Shown here: positions 37,889 through 46,269 of the stretch, one piece after another | How positions within the stretch are numbered: the first letter of the stretch is position 1 | Layout of the letters: every line of letters starts with the position of its first letter | From: Acidobacteriota bacterium | GTDB taxonomy: Bacteria > Acidobacteriota > Blastocatellia > Pyrinomonadales > Pyrinomonadaceae | DNA length: 64,000 nucleotides | Assembly (NCBI GenBank): GCA_020199775.1 | Contig: JAIVJZ010000044.1 | Location: 62,001-126,000, forward strand | Direction: 5' to 3' | Notes under the pieces: model-generated | The model's input: the letters and a program-made list of their open reading frames with translations, nothing else | Told to the model about the DNA's origin: nothing | Databases searched by the model: none | Position numbers and translations under genes: made by a program

Positions 37889-37931
37889 AAGAGCCGTCGC
37901 CATCGTCTCGACAACGATGGCGACGGCTCTT
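37889..37931 (+). terminator. strong intrinsic terminator
   Basis: A perfect 18-base-pair stem (37889-37906 with 37914-37931) with a seven-base loop, followed by TTCTC. It ends the methyltransferase unit and could also work in the opposite direction, because A residues flank the other side. Confidence 0.85.
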
Positions 37932-37961
37932 TCTCATGTTCAGGCCGAAGCCGTGCGCCGT

Positions 37962-38234
37962 TCAGCGCGACTTGTCGGCGGTGTACTTGTCCGAGGAGAG
38001 TTCGTCTTCTCTCAGAGTTGGTTCGCCGGCGTGGAGGCGTTCGCGGCGGCGCGCGGCTTCAATGCGCGCTTCCTCGTCGGCTTCATCCAACCCGTCTTTG
38101 AAGGCGCGCTTACTCTGTCCGAGAGCTTTGGCGAGTTGCGGCAGGCGGCTCGCGCCGAAAAGCACGAAGACGATCAAGAGGATGATCAGAAGTTCCTGCG
38201 TCCCGAATCCGATGGCTAGTGTTATTTCATTCAT
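37962..38234 (-). CDS. tatA: twin-arginine translocase subunit TatA-type
   Basis: 90 residues: one transmembrane helix (about 13-28), the conserved hinge FGASRLPQLAKALG, an amphipathic helix and an acidic/basic tail. TatA oligomers form the conducting part of the twin-arginine export system for folded proteins. The protein could equally be a TatB-like member, but the short length and FG hinge favour TatA. No tatC is in the window. Confidence 0.85.
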   Translation of the reverse strand: MNEITLAIGFGTQELLIILLIVFVLFGASRLPQLAKALGQSKRAFKDGLDEADEEARIEAARRRERLHAGEPTLREDELSSDKYTADKSR

Positions 38235-38294
38235 AGGCTCAAATCCTTTACAGATGAACTGTCGATGTCGGCAAAAACTTTTTCCCGCGCGTCG

Positions 38295-38831
38295 CTACCC
38301 GTCCGACTCGACGCCGTCGGACTCGTAAAAAAGATACTTGCGCCACGTCTGATCCGCGCGTCCCAGATAGCGCATGATCTGGCGGCTGACGTGCAGCGAG
38401 AACCCGCGCGGGTGTCGGACGAGGTGCATCCCCGCCTCCTCGGGCGTGCGGCTGCCCTTGCGGTGGTTGCAGCGTTTGCAACAGGCCACGAGATTATCCC
38501 ACGTCGATTCGCCGCCGCGCGAACGCGGGTAGACGTGGTCGAGCGTGAGATCAGAGGGCGGCAGTTGCTTGGCACAATACTGGCACATCGAATGGTCGCG
38601 CAGCAAAATGTTCTTGCGCGACAGCGAGCGGTTTTTGAAGGGGATGTGGATGTACTCGGTCAGGCGAATGACCGACGGCGCGTGCATCGTCACGCGCGCC
38701 GAGTGCAGCATGTGCCCGTTGTGCTCTTCGACGCGCGCCACGCCTTTAAAGATCATCACCACCGCGCGCCGCTCCGTACACACGTTGATCGGCTCGAATG
38801 ATGCGTTCAGGACTAAAACCCGTCCATTCAT
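38295..38831 (-). CDS. HNH endonuclease family protein
   Basis: 178 residues. An N-terminal half ([20 protein letters not shown]) is typical of the common bacterial HNH protein of this size. The HNH core has two zinc cysteines (Cys83, Cys86), Asp98-His99, Asn113, then CC-x-x-C at 117-121 and His123. Family members are widespread, often near DNA-repair genes, but their cellular role is not settled. No methyltransferase partner is adjacent, so it does not look like a restriction enzyme. Confidence 0.85.
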   Translation of the reverse strand: MNGRVLVLNASFEPINVCTERRAVVMIFKGVARVEEHNGHMLHSARVTMHAPSVIRLTEYIHIPFKNRSLSRKNILLRDHSMCQYCAKQLPPSDLTLDHVYPRSRGGESTWDNLVACCKRCNHRKGSRTPEEAGMHLVRHPRGFSLHVSRQIMRYLGRADQTWRKYLFYESDGVESDG

Positions 38832-38880
38832 ATTGCTTAAAGATAGTACAGAAGCGAGTGACGAGTGACAAGAGAAGAAC

Positions 38881-38955
38881 GTGAATCGTGAATCGTAAAT
38901 CGTGAATAGAGGAAGACCGTGTTTTTCTATTCACGATTTACGATTCACGATTCAC
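38881..38955. repeat. TGAATCG-unit inverted repeat
   Basis: Perfect 29-base arms (38881-38909 and 38927-38955) of heptamers GTGAATC/GTAAATC around a 17-base loop containing AAGACCG. The right arm overlaps the stop codon of the proline iminopeptidase gene. Confidence 0.92.
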
Positions 38956-39899
38956 TGCTTTGCGAAGCGGTCTGTGGCCCGGACGAGCGCGCTGCGCGTG
39001 CCGGGTTCGAGCGCGGAGTGTCCGGCGTCGGGGATGATCTGTAAATCAGCCTCCGGCCACGCGCGATGAAGTTCCCACGCGCTCATCAGCGGGCACACCA
39101 CGTCGTAACGCCCCTGCACGATGACCGCCGGAATGTGCCGAATCTTCCCGACGTTTTCGATCAGGTAATTGTCGGTCTCGAAGAAGGCGTTGTGCATGAA
39201 GTAGTGACACTCGATGCGCGCGAAGGCGAGCGCGAATCGCGGGTCGCCGTAGTGCGCGATGAAATCTTCGTCCGGGTAGAGTTTCGACGTGCTGCCTTCC
39301 CAGACGCTCCACGCGCGCGCCGCTTCGAGCCGCACGGTCTCGTCGTCGCTCGTCAGGCGTCGGTGAAACGCGCCGAGCATGTCGCCGCGCTCCGCCTCGG
39401 GGATGACTTTGACGTAGTGCTCCCACGCGTCCGGGTAGATCGCGTTCGCGCCCTCCTGATAGAACCAGCGTATCTCTTTCGGGCGACAGAGGAAGATGCC
39501 CCGCAGCACGAGAGCGCGCGCCCGGTCGGGGTGCGTCTCGGCGTAGGCGAGAGCCAGCGTGCTCCCCCACGAACCGCCGAACACGACCCAACTCTCGATC
39601 CCCAAATGTTGGCGAATTTGTTCGATGTCGGCGACCAGATGCCACGTCGTGTTCTCTTCCAGATTCGCGTGCGGCGTGCTCTTGCCCGAACCGCGCTGGT
39701 CGAAGAGCACGATGCGATAGGCCGCCGGGTCGAAGAAACGGCGGTAGTCGGTGACGACGCCGCCGCCGGGGCCGCCGTGCAGGAAGACGACGGGCACGCC
39801 TTCGGGGTTGCCGCACTGCTCGTAATAAAGCGTGTGTACCGGCGACACCGGCAACATGCCTTGATCGTAGGGTTCAATCGCGGGATAGAGGTCTTTCAT
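38952..39899 (-). CDS. pip: proline iminopeptidase
   Basis: 315 residues from ATG 39899 (MKDLYPAIEPYDQG); a longer frame starts in the repeat. It is an alpha/beta hydrolase of peptidase family S33. HGGPGG is at 41-46 (oxyanion region), the nucleophile Ser110 lies in GGSWG, and DQRGSGKS is at 67-74. The late VVCPLMSAW and DAGHS segments fit the remaining triad residues. It cleaves N-terminal proline from peptides in the cytoplasm. The stop codon is part of the TGAATCG array. Confidence 0.92.
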   Translation of the reverse strand: MKDLYPAIEPYDQGMLPVSPVHTLYYEQCGNPEGVPVVFLHGGPGGGVVTDYRRFFDPAAYRIVLFDQRGSGKSTPHANLEENTTWHLVADIEQIRQHLGIESWVVFGGSWGSTLALAYAETHPDRARALVLRGIFLCRPKEIRWFYQEGANAIYPDAWEHYVKVIPEAERGDMLGAFHRRLTSDDETVRLEAARAWSVWEGSTSKLYPDEDFIAHYGDPRFALAFARIECHYFMHNAFFETDNYLIENVGKIRHIPAVIVQGRYDVVCPLMSAWELHRAWPEADLQIIPDAGHSALEPGTRSALVRATDRFAKQ

Positions 39900-39911
39900 G
39901 CGGACATCATA

Positions 39912-40018
39912 CAGAGGTCGGAGGTCAGAGGGCAAAAGCGGAGATTAGAGGTTAGAGGTCGGAGGTCAGTTAAGAATCAGTTCTTGTCTTGCACTAACCT
40001 CCAACCTCTGACCTCTCC
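39912..40018. repeat. AGAGGTC-unit inverted repeat
   Basis: Left heptamer units AGAGGTC/AGAGGTT (two clusters, 39913-39930 and 39942-39970) face CCTCTGACCTCT-type units (39994-40018). The centre holds GTCTTG. It lies between the pip and comF genes. Confidence 0.8.
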
Positions 40019-40021
40019 GTT

Positions 40022-40768
40022 TCAGGCTTGCGCCACCGTTAAGACGAACACTTCCGTCGCGCCCGCGTCTTTGAGAGCTTGCGCGCACGCGGAGACGGTC
40101 GCGCCCGTCGTCAACACGTCGTCGATGAGCAGGATGCGTTCGCCCGCGACGAGACGCGGGCGTTTGACGCGAAACGCGCCCTCGACCGTTTCGCGCCGCG
40201 CACGCGCGTCCATCCCGGCGCGGTGGCGCGGCGTGTGCTTCGCGCGCACGACGCTCCATTCGTCCGGCGGCAGCCCGGAGAGCGTGGCGAGCGTGCGTGC
40301 GAGCAGCGTCGCCTGATTGAAGCCGCGTTCGCGTTCGCGCTCGGCGTGGAGCGGGACGGGCACGATGCGCGTGGCCGAGTCGAGCGGAGGCCGCCGCCCC
40401 GCGTCGAAAAGCAAACGCCCCAGACGCGCCGACACGTGCGGCTCGTGCTTCAAAGTCAAAATCGACGCGCGCAACGCTCCTTCGTATTTGCCGACCGAAC
40501 GCGCCGCCGTGAATCCGGCCGCGTCGCAGCGGCGACAGCGCACGTCCGCTCTCTGCTCCGGCGGCACGTCGCCCGCGGCCAGCGCGCCGCACTTCCGGCA
40601 GCAAGTCTCGTCGCCCGTGAAGATCGTCGTCGCCTGCCAGCAGGCCGCGCACGCGGGCGCGTCGGCGCGCGCCTCCACGCTCGCCACGCCGCAGGCCGCG
40701 CAACGCATCGGATAGACGAGCGCGAGCGTCGCATCGTAGAGCGCGTCTAGTTGTCGTGCCGGCCACAT
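40022..40768 (-). CDS. comF: ComF family phosphoribosyltransferase-like protein
   Basis: 248 residues. N-terminal zinc-binding Cys pairs (Cys23/26, 40/43, 57/60, 78/81) precede a phosphoribosyltransferase fold with the PRPP motif ILLIDDVLTTGATVSA near residue 215. ComF proteins take part in DNA uptake (competence) in some bacteria, and the family is widespread. There is no competence operon here, so the role is unproven. Confidence 0.88.
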   Translation of the reverse strand: MWPARQLDALYDATLALVYPMRCAACGVASVEARADAPACAACWQATTIFTGDETCCRKCGALAAGDVPPEQRADVRCRRCDAAGFTAARSVGKYEGALRASILTLKHEPHVSARLGRLLFDAGRRPPLDSATRIVPVPLHAERERERGFNQATLLARTLATLSGLPPDEWSVVRAKHTPRHRAGMDARARRETVEGAFRVKRPRLVAGERILLIDDVLTTGATVSACAQALKDAGATEVFVLTVAQA

Positions 40769-40807
40769 CGACGCCAGTTTACCCGCGCCCCGGTCTTTCG
40801 CGCGAGC

Positions 40808-40860
40808 GTAAAAAGACGACAGCCCTCCGAATCGAACCTGCCGAATCGGAGGACTGTGCC
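40808..40860 (-). terminator. intrinsic terminator of the DksA-like gene
   Basis: Arms 40820-40834 and 40842-40856 pair with two mismatches around CGGCAGG-type loop bases. On the minus strand they are followed by TCGTCTTTTT. It lies just after the stop at 40884 and separates this gene from comF. Confidence 0.75.
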
Positions 40861-40883
40861 TGTCGCTAACTTTGACGGCGCGA

Positions 40884-41252
40884 CTATTCTTCTTCCGGGT
40901 TCAACAGCCCGCGCTCCTGCAAATCCTGACACTTGAGACAGAAGCGCGCCCACGGCACGGCTTCCAGACGCTTCTCCTGCACCGGCTCGCCGCAGTTGAC
41001 GCACTCGCCGAAGCCGCCCGTCTCGATGCGCTGCAACGCCTCGTCGATCAACGCGAGCAGGCGGCGGTCGTTGGCCGACATCGAGATCAGCAGTTCCTTC
41101 GTGTAGGCGTTGGCGGCCATGTCGGCGGGGTCTTGCGTGGCTTCGAGGTCGCGCTCGCGGCTCGACATTTCCGCTTCCGTCACCTGCCGGAATAAACCCT
41201 CGCGTCGTTCCAACAAACGATCACGGTATGATTTCAATTTACGCTTATCCAT
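40884..41252 (-). CDS. DksA/TraR-type zinc-finger protein
   Basis: 122 residues: an N-terminal coiled coil (about 1-75) then a four-cysteine zinc finger (Cys84, Cys87, Cys105, Cys108) as in DksA/TraR. These bind in the secondary channel of RNA polymerase and tune transcription with ppGpp. It is shorter than E. coli DksA, more like TraR or the YteA/YocK forms. The coiled-coil tip has [12 protein letters not shown], carrying acidic residues that could reach the active site. GAGAGGGG precedes the ATG. Confidence 0.88.
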   Translation of the reverse strand: MDKRKLKSYRDRLLERREGLFRQVTEAEMSSRERDLEATQDPADMAANAYTKELLISMSANDRRLLALIDEALQRIETGGFGECVNCGEPVQEKRLEAVPWARFCLKCQDLQERGLLNPEEE

Positions 41253-41343
41253 TTTTATGCCCCTCTCTTAAACCCTACTTGTTCTCTCACGTCTCGATTT
41301 CAAATAAAACGCGAACGCGCGATAAAGGTTTCAGCCGACGCGC

Positions 41344-41814
41344 TCATTTCTGGTACGGCAACCCGTGCATGATCGTGTAAGCGCGATAAAGTTGTTCGAC
41401 CAGCACGACGCGAGCCATCTCGTGTGTCAGGGTCAGCGGCGACAGAGACCAACGCACGTCCGCCTTCGCCTTCAACTCCGCCGTGACCCCGAGGTGACCG
41501 CCGATGACGAACGCGATCTCCTTCTTCCCCTCCAACTGCCAACGTCCCACCTGCGCCGCCAATTCCGGCGAACTCCACTCGCGCCGCCCCTCGACATCCA
41601 ACAGCACCGTCATCGCGCCGTCCGCTCTGGCGAGCGCGGCCGCGATCCGCTTGCTCTCTTCCTCGATCACGCCGCGCTCGTCGCCGCCCGCGCTCTCGCG
41701 CAGTTCCGTCACCTCACAACGGACGAACCGCCCCAGCCGTTGCAAATAATCGCCGACGAGCGCACGCACATGCTCGTTTTTCGTCCTGCCCACCCAGATG
41801 AGACGAATACGCAT
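41344..41814 (-). CDS. rlmH: 23S rRNA pseudouridine-1915 N3-methyltransferase
   Basis: 156 residues, standard for the SPOUT-class enzyme RlmH. Key features are FVIGGHLGV (SAM-binding knot) and the closing TLTHEMARVVLVEQLYRAY. It methylates a pseudouridine in helix 69 of 23S rRNA on 70S ribosomes. Its neighbours rsfS, nadD and obg also concern ribosome assembly. The composite array just upstream ends four bases before the ATG, leaving no visible Shine-Dalgarno sequence. Confidence 0.95.
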   Translation of the reverse strand: MRIRLIWVGRTKNEHVRALVGDYLQRLGRFVRCEVTELRESAGGDERGVIEEESKRIAAALARADGAMTVLLDVEGRREWSSPELAAQVGRWQLEGKKEIAFVIGGHLGVTAELKAKADVRWSLSPLTLTHEMARVVLVEQLYRAYTIMHGLPYQK

Positions 41815-41818
41815 CTCT

Positions 41819-41993
41819 GGAACGATGAACGCGGAACGCGGAACGATGAACTAAAAGACTGTTCTTTGTCAGTTGTCCGTAAACAGTTATTAAAGTCCGT
41901 CTTTAGTGGCTCGTGTGATATGTTCAAACAACTGACCACGGGCAACTGACGACTTTTACTTCATCGTTCCGCGTTCATCCTTCATCGTTCCCC
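41819..41993. repeat. composite array: AACGATG arms enclosing CAACTGAC arms
   Basis: Outer arms (41819-41851 and 41958-41993) are AACGATG/AACGCGG units. Inner arms are GTCAGTTGTCCG (from 41868) and CAACTGACCACGGGCAACTG (from 41929). The left junction carries AAAAGACTG. The outer right arm contains the stop codon of the sigma54-activator gene. Confidence 0.85.
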
Positions 41994-42922
41994 TTTTCGT
42001 TTCCCTTCTGCCGCGCCAGTCTCTCGTAGAGATTCTTGCGGCTGATGCCGAGCAGGCGCGCGGCCTCGGATTTGTTGCCGCGCACGGCGGCGAGCGTCTC
42101 GGCGATGTAAGCGGCTTCGAGTTCGGCGAGCGTCATGCGCGACTCCCGCCTTCTTTGCAGCGACGCGGCGGCGCGCACCGACTCCGGTAAATGCTCGACT
42201 TCGACGCGCTCGCCGTCGGCCACGATGACGGCACGCTCTAAGACGTGCGCCAGTTCCCTGACGTTGCCGGGGAAGTCGTAAGTTTCCAGCAACCGAAGCG
42301 CGTCCGGCTCGATTTTGAGAGCGCGCCGCCCGTGCTTCGCGGCGTAAGTCCGCAAAAAACCCCGCGCCAGTTTCCGCACGTCCTCGCGGCGTTCGCGCAA
42401 AGGGGGCACGTGTATGCGGACGACGTTCAGACGGTAGAACAAGTCCGGGCGAAACGCGCGACGCCTGACGGCCTCGTCCAGATCGACGTTCGTCAGCGCG
42501 ATCAGGCGCGCGTCCACGCGCACCGTGCGCCTGCCGCCCAGACGCTCGAACTCGCGTCGTTCGATGACGCGCAACAGCTTCGCCTGCGCGTCCGTGGACA
42601 GGTGCGCGATTTCGTCCAGGACGAGCGTTCCCTTGTGCGCCGCTTCGAGCCGTCCGGGCTTCGACTCGCTCGCGCCCGTGAACGCCCCGCGCTCGTAGCC
42701 GAACAGTTCGGCCTCCAACAACTCCGCGGGCAGCGCGGCGCAATCGATCTTCACGAACGCCGCCGCGACCCGCTTCGACTGCCGGTGGATATGAAGCGCG
42801 AGCGCGTCTTTGCCCGCGCCCGATTCACCCGTGACGAGGACGTTGGCATCCGTCGTCGCGACGCGACCCGCGAGACGCACGGCCTCGCGCATCGCCGCCG
42901 AGTGCGCCACGAGTTCGATCAC
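41975..42922 (-). CDS. sigma54-dependent activator without N-terminal sensor domain
   Basis: 315 residues. The AAA+ domain begins almost at once: Walker A GESGAGKD at 32-39, GAFTGA at 79-84 (contacts sigma54), Walker B TLVLDEIA at 99-106. The FIS-type HTH (NKSEAARLLGISRKNLYERL) ends the protein. There is no receiver, GAF or PAS domain, so activity may be set by expression level or a partner. It overlaps rsfS by four bases (ATGA), indicating coupling. The C terminus (NEKGNDEG) and stop lie in the AACGATG repeat. Confidence 0.9.
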   Translation of the reverse strand: MIELVAHSAAMREAVRLAGRVATTDANVLVTGESGAGKDALALHIHRQSKRVAAAFVKIDCAALPAELLEAELFGYERGAFTGASESKPGRLEAAHKGTLVLDEIAHLSTDAQAKLLRVIERREFERLGGRRTVRVDARLIALTNVDLDEAVRRRAFRPDLFYRLNVVRIHVPPLRERREDVRKLARGFLRTYAAKHGRRALKIEPDALRLLETYDFPGNVRELAHVLERAVIVADGERVEVEHLPESVRAAASLQRRRESRMTLAELEAAYIAETLAAVRGNKSEAARLLGISRKNLYERLARQKGNEKGNDEG

Positions 42923-43482
42923 GATTCATTTCTCAAAGAACTGCCCGCGCCGCCTCCTGCTGCTCCTCCCGCGCCCGCCTGCAAGTCGGCGGGGAGCGGG
43001 ACGCGCACGCCTTCGCGCCATAGCCTTTCGAGGTCGTAGAAGCGGCGCGCCTTGTCTTCAAAGATGTGGACGATGAAGTCGCCGTAATCCACCAGCACCC
43101 ACTCGGCCGTCTTATAACCTTCGATGCGTTCGGCACGCGTGCCCTCGCGCTTCAGACGCTCCGTGATCTCGTCGGCGATGGCCTGCACCTGCCGCGCGTT
43201 CGTGCCGCTCGCGATCAGGAAATAATCCGTGAAGGTGGCGACGGGGCGCAGGTCGAGCACTACGAGGTCGTGCGCCTTCTTGTCGCTCGCCGCGTGCAGC
43301 GCGCTCTCGATGCGCGCGTCCAGACCTTTGTCGCCGTCTGCCGTTGTCGCCGCCGCCGGTGCGTCCGCAGCCGGGTCGCCTGCCGGCGCGGTGGTGGTCG
43401 CCGCGTCGGTCTCTTTCTTCAATGCCGCGCGCTTCTTAGTCGTGAGCGCGTTCTCTTCCGGCGTCGTGTCGTTCTGTTTCAT
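42919..43482 (-). CDS. rsfS: ribosome silencing factor RsfS
   Basis: 187 residues. The core DUF143 domain starts near residue 55 (LDARIESALHAASDKKAHDLVVLDL) and contains FTDYFLIASGTNARQVQAIAD and WVLVDYGDFIVHIF. RsfS binds uL14 and blocks subunit joining during starvation. The first 50 residues are Ala/Thr/Asp-rich, and the last 20 are Gly/Ala-rich; both are extra compared with E. coli RsfS (about 105 residues). It overlaps nadD by 47 bases. Confidence 0.93.
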   Translation of the reverse strand: MKQNDTTPEENALTTKKRAALKKETDAATTTAPAGDPAADAPAAATTADGDKGLDARIESALHAASDKKAHDLVVLDLRPVATFTDYFLIASGTNARQVQAIADEITERLKREGTRAERIEGYKTAEWVLVDYGDFIVHIFEDKARRFYDLERLWREGVRVPLPADLQAGAGGAAGGGAGSSLRNES

Positions 43483-44185
43483 GCGCCTCTCTGTAAAGCC
43501 TGTATTTTTTGATGTACTCCGCCACAGGCTGCGGCACTCTCAAACTTCCCTCTTGCCCGTCGCCCGCCTCTCGCACGGCGCGGCGAATGTCCCTCGACGC
43601 GATCTCCATTTTCACCGCGTCGGTGAAATAAATTTTCGACTCACCCGTTACTTCAATCGGCCGCCCGTCTCGCGCGGCGTGCGCTTCCGGCCGTCTCAAA
43701 TCAACTATCCGCATGCGCTCTTGCGGACTGACGTGCTCGGTGAAGATTTCATAACCCGGCCGCGTGACGACGACGTGCGAGCACATCGAAAGCAGGCGTT
43801 CCCATTCGCGCCACGTCGTGATCTCATCCCACGAATCCGCGCCCATCACGAACAGGAAGTGCGCGTCCGGCATGGCTTCTTTCAGGCGCGCAATCGTCTC
43901 AACCGTGTACGGCCTTTCCGGCTCGTCGAGTTCCACGGTCGAGACGCGCAGGCATGCCTTGTTCTCCCCCTGCATCGCCAGCGCGAGCATCGCGTAACGA
44001 TGCCACGGCGAGGCGGGCGGGACGTTGCGACGTTTGTGCGGCGCGACGTGCGCCGGGATGAAAAGAACTTCGTCGAGCGTGAACAGTTTCAGCAACTCGC
44101 ACGCCACCGCGACATGCGCGTCATGCACGGGATCGAACGTGCCGCCGTAAAGCGCGATGCGCGCGCCGTTGCGCTTCGCGTCCAT
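43436..44185 (-). CDS. nadD: nicotinate-nucleotide adenylyltransferase
   Basis: 249 residues. GGTFDPVHDAHV at about 14-25 is the nucleotidyltransferase signature; HKRRNVPP and FVMGADSWDEI follow. The usual ISSTEIR loop reads MEIASRDIR. It makes deamido-NAD+ from nicotinate mononucleotide and ATP. The obg-nadD-rsfS order is common in bacteria. The stop of obg lies three bases upstream of its start. Confidence 0.93.
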   Translation of the reverse strand: MDAKRNGARIALYGGTFDPVHDAHVAVACELLKLFTLDEVLFIPAHVAPHKRRNVPPASPWHRYAMLALAMQGENKACLRVSTVELDEPERPYTVETIARLKEAMPDAHFLFVMGADSWDEITTWREWERLLSMCSHVVVTRPGYEIFTEHVSPQERMRIVDLRRPEAHAARDGRPIEVTGESKIYFTDAVKMEIASRDIRRAVREAGDGQEGSLRVPQPVAEYIKKYRLYREAHETERHDAGRERAHD

Positions 44186-44188
44186 ACG

Positions 44189-45295
44189 TCAATCGAGAGG
44201 CGTCGTCGTCGCCGCCGCGTTGCTCGCGCCCGCGTCCGGTGCGGCGACCGTGTCGGCCTGCGCGCGCGCTTCGGCCCTCGTCGCAGCCTCGCCCTCACGC
44301 TGGGCGTCCAACGCCTGAGAGACGGCGTAGACGAGTTCGCGCACGCCCGCATTAGTGACCGAAGAAATCTCGTAAAAATCCCGCCCGTCCTCGGCCGCGC
44401 GGCGACGCAAGCTCTCCAAACGCTCCGGCTCGTCGAGAGCGTCCAGTTTCGTCGCCACGACGATCTGCGGGCGTTCGGCGAGTTGCGGATCGTAGGCACG
44501 CAACTCGCGGTTGATCGCCTCGTAATCGCCCTCGGCGTCGCGCCCCGACGCGGAGGAAACGTCCACGAGATGCAGCAGCAGTTTCGTCCGCTCGATGTGG
44601 CGCAGGAAGCGGTCGCCCAGTCCCGCGCCCTCGTGCGCGCCCTCGATCAAACCGGGGATGTCGGCGATGACGAACGTGCGATAGTCGCCGAGGTCAACCA
44701 CGCCGAGGTGCGGTTCGAGCGTCGTGAAAGGGTAGTCGGCGATCTTGGGCTTGGCGGCCGAGACGGTCGAGATCAGAGTTGACTTGCCCGCGTTCGGGAA
44801 GCCGACGAGGCCGACATCGGCCAGAAGTTTCAGTTCGAGTTGCAACTCGCGCTCTTCGCCCGGACTGCCCTCCTGATGGTAGCGCGGCGCGCGGTTGGTC
44901 GAAGTGGCGAAGTGAGAGTTGCCGAATCCGCCGCGCCCGCCTTTGGCCGCCAGCCAACGCTGTCCCTCTTCCGCCAGATCGCACATCAGGTCGCCCGTCA
45001 TCGTGTCGTAGACCTGCGTGCCGACCGGGACGCGCACCACGACATCCTCGCCCTCGCGCCCCGAACGGTTCGAGCCTTCGCCGTGTCGCCCGCGATCCGC
45101 GCTGTGTTCCGGGTTGTAGCGCAGGTGCAGGAGCGTGTTGACGCCCGTGTCGGCCACGAGCCACACGTCGCCGCCCTTGCCGCCCTCGCCGCCCGAAGGG
45201 CCGCCGCGCGGCACGAACTTCTCGCGCCGGAAGGCCGTCACGCCGTTACCGCCGTGCCCGCCCGCCACGCGAATTTTGACTCGATCAATGAACAT
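44189..45295 (-). CDS. obg: GTPase Obg/CgtA
   Basis: 368 residues from ATG 45295 ([19 protein letters not shown]). The Gly-rich Obg fold occupies about residues 1-158. The G domain then has [21 protein letters not shown], and TKLD. It lacks the long OCT domain and ends in an Ala/Thr-rich tail. Obg acts late in 50S subunit assembly. An AACGATG array ends at the base just before the start codon, so no ribosome binding site is visible; the frame runs into the repeat but without homology. Confidence 0.95.
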   Translation of the reverse strand: MFIDRVKIRVAGGHGGNGVTAFRREKFVPRGGPSGGEGGKGGDVWLVADTGVNTLLHLRYNPEHSADRGRHGEGSNRSGREGEDVVVRVPVGTQVYDTMTGDLMCDLAEEGQRWLAAKGGRGGFGNSHFATSTNRAPRYHQEGSPGEERELQLELKLLADVGLVGFPNAGKSTLISTVSAAKPKIADYPFTTLEPHLGVVDLGDYRTFVIADIPGLIEGAHEGAGLGDRFLRHIERTKLLLHLVDVSSASGRDAEGDYEAINRELRAYDPQLAERPQIVVATKLDALDEPERLESLRRRAAEDGRDFYEISSVTNAGVRELVYAVSQALDAQREGEAATRAEARAQADTVAAPDAGASNAAATTTPLD

Positions 45296-45298
45296 GTA

Positions 45299-45390
45299 AC
45301 GATAAACGATGAACGCGGAACGATGAACGACGAACGAAAGCAAAGGTCAGAGATGCGACTTCATCCTTCATCGTCCCTGCGCTCATCGTG
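45299..45390. repeat. AACGATG-unit inverted repeat
   Basis: Left units (45299-45340) face TTCATCCTTCATCGTCC-type units (45358-45390). It touches the obg start codon and lies between rpmA and obg. Confidence 0.8.
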
Positions 45391-45467
45391 AAAAGGAAAG
45401 GACGCCCTACGCTTGTTCGTTCGAGCAGGCGCGGGCGTCGCAGAGTAACGGTTGAATGGCTGCTCGG

Positions 45468-45767
45468 CTAAGCGGCAACGGCCTCCGGCGCGGGGGCTGC
45501 CGCGTTGGCAACCTCTGCGGCGTAGACGCTGATGAACTTGCCCTGCCGCCCCTTGTCTTCAAACTTGACGATGCCGTCGATCAAGGCAAACAACGTGTCG
45601 TCTTTGCCCCGCCCGACGTTCTTGCCCGGCTTCCATTTCGTGCCGCGCTGGCGCGCCAGAATGTTGCCGCCGAGCACTCGCTCGCCGCCGAACTTTTTCA
45701 GCCCCAGCCGCTGCGACTGCGAATCGCGGCCGTTGCGCGAACTGCCGACTCCCTTTTTATGTGCCAT
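45468..45767 (-). CDS. rpmA: 50S ribosomal protein bL27
   Basis: 99 residues. The N terminus [20 protein letters not shown] is the classic uncleaved bL27 start that reaches towards the peptidyl-transferase centre. The [20 protein letters not shown] segment is conserved. The C-terminal 12 residues are an Ala/Glu-rich extension. In the usual rplU-rpmA-obg order. Confidence 0.97.
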   Translation of the reverse strand: MAHKKGVGSSRNGRDSQSQRLGLKKFGGERVLGGNILARQRGTKWKPGKNVGRGKDDTLFALIDGIVKFEDKGRQGKFISVYAAEVANAAAPAPEAVAA

Positions 45768-45782
45768 AACTCAACCTCGAAA

Positions 45783-45861
45783 GTATGAAGTAGGAACGCG
45801 GAACGATGAACGAAAGGCAGTTGCTTTTACTTCATCGTTCCGCGTTCATCATTCATCGTTC
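45783..45861. repeat. AACGATG-unit inverted repeat
   Basis: Arms 45783-45813 and 45829-45861 of AACGATG/AACGCGG units around a loop with AGTTGCTTTTA. The right end supplies the last base of the rplU stop codon. Confidence 0.88.
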
Positions 45862-46169
45862 TAACCAATCGAATCAATCTTCACCGCCGTGTAATTTTGC
45901 CGGTGGCCTTGTGTGCGTTTGTACTGTTTGCGGCGTTTCATCTTGAAGACGATGATCTTGTCGCCGCGCCCGTGCTCGACGATGGTGCCCGCCACGCGCG
46001 CCCCGTCGACGATGGGTGAACCCACGCGCGTCTCGTTGTCGCCGCCGAGGACGAGCACGTCGAACTCCACGGTTTTCCCCGCCTCTTCGTTCAACGAAGG
46101 CAGGCGCACGGTCTCGCCTTCCGCGACGCGGAATTGCTTGCCGCCCGATCTGATAATTGCGTAAGCCAT
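45861..46169 (-). CDS. rplU: 50S ribosomal protein bL21
   Basis: 102 residues from ATG 46169 ([19 protein letters not shown]), the conserved start; the frame extends upstream through the leader. [20 protein letters not shown] near the C terminus is the rRNA-binding signature. GAGGAGAG lies just before the start. A strong promoter sits 46 bases upstream, so rplU-rpmA can be transcribed without accC. Confidence 0.97.
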   Translation of the reverse strand: MAYAIIRSGGKQFRVAEGETVRLPSLNEEAGKTVEFDVLVLGGDNETRVGSPIVDGARVAGTIVEHGRGDKIIVFKMKRRKQYKRTQGHRQNYTAVKIDSIG

Positions 46170-46214
46170 CTCTACTCTCCTCAGACGCGAAAATCCCCTA
46201 CGGGAAAGTCGTTC

Positions 46215-46243
46215 ATTATAAAGGCTGTATTCCGGCTGGTCAA
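46215..46243 (-). promoter_or_regulatory. sigma70-type promoter for rplU-rpmA
   Basis: On the minus strand TTGACC (46243-46238), a spacer of exactly 17 bases and a perfect TATAAT (46220-46215). The leader of about 40 bases has a small TCCC/GGGGA hairpin. This is the strongest promoter seen in the window. Confidence 0.85.
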
Positions 46244-46269
46244 CGCGCCGAAAGCCCCCGCATTCCACT

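Noticed and set aside
38881..38955. Possible CRISPR array from the repeated short units
   Set aside because: The units are contiguous heptamers without spacers, in hairpin arms, and no cas gene is nearby.
40820..40860. A GGTTCGATTC stretch (minus strand) resembling a tRNA T loop
   Set aside because: The flanking bases do not form a T stem or cloverleaf; the sequence is the intrinsic terminator of the DksA-like gene.
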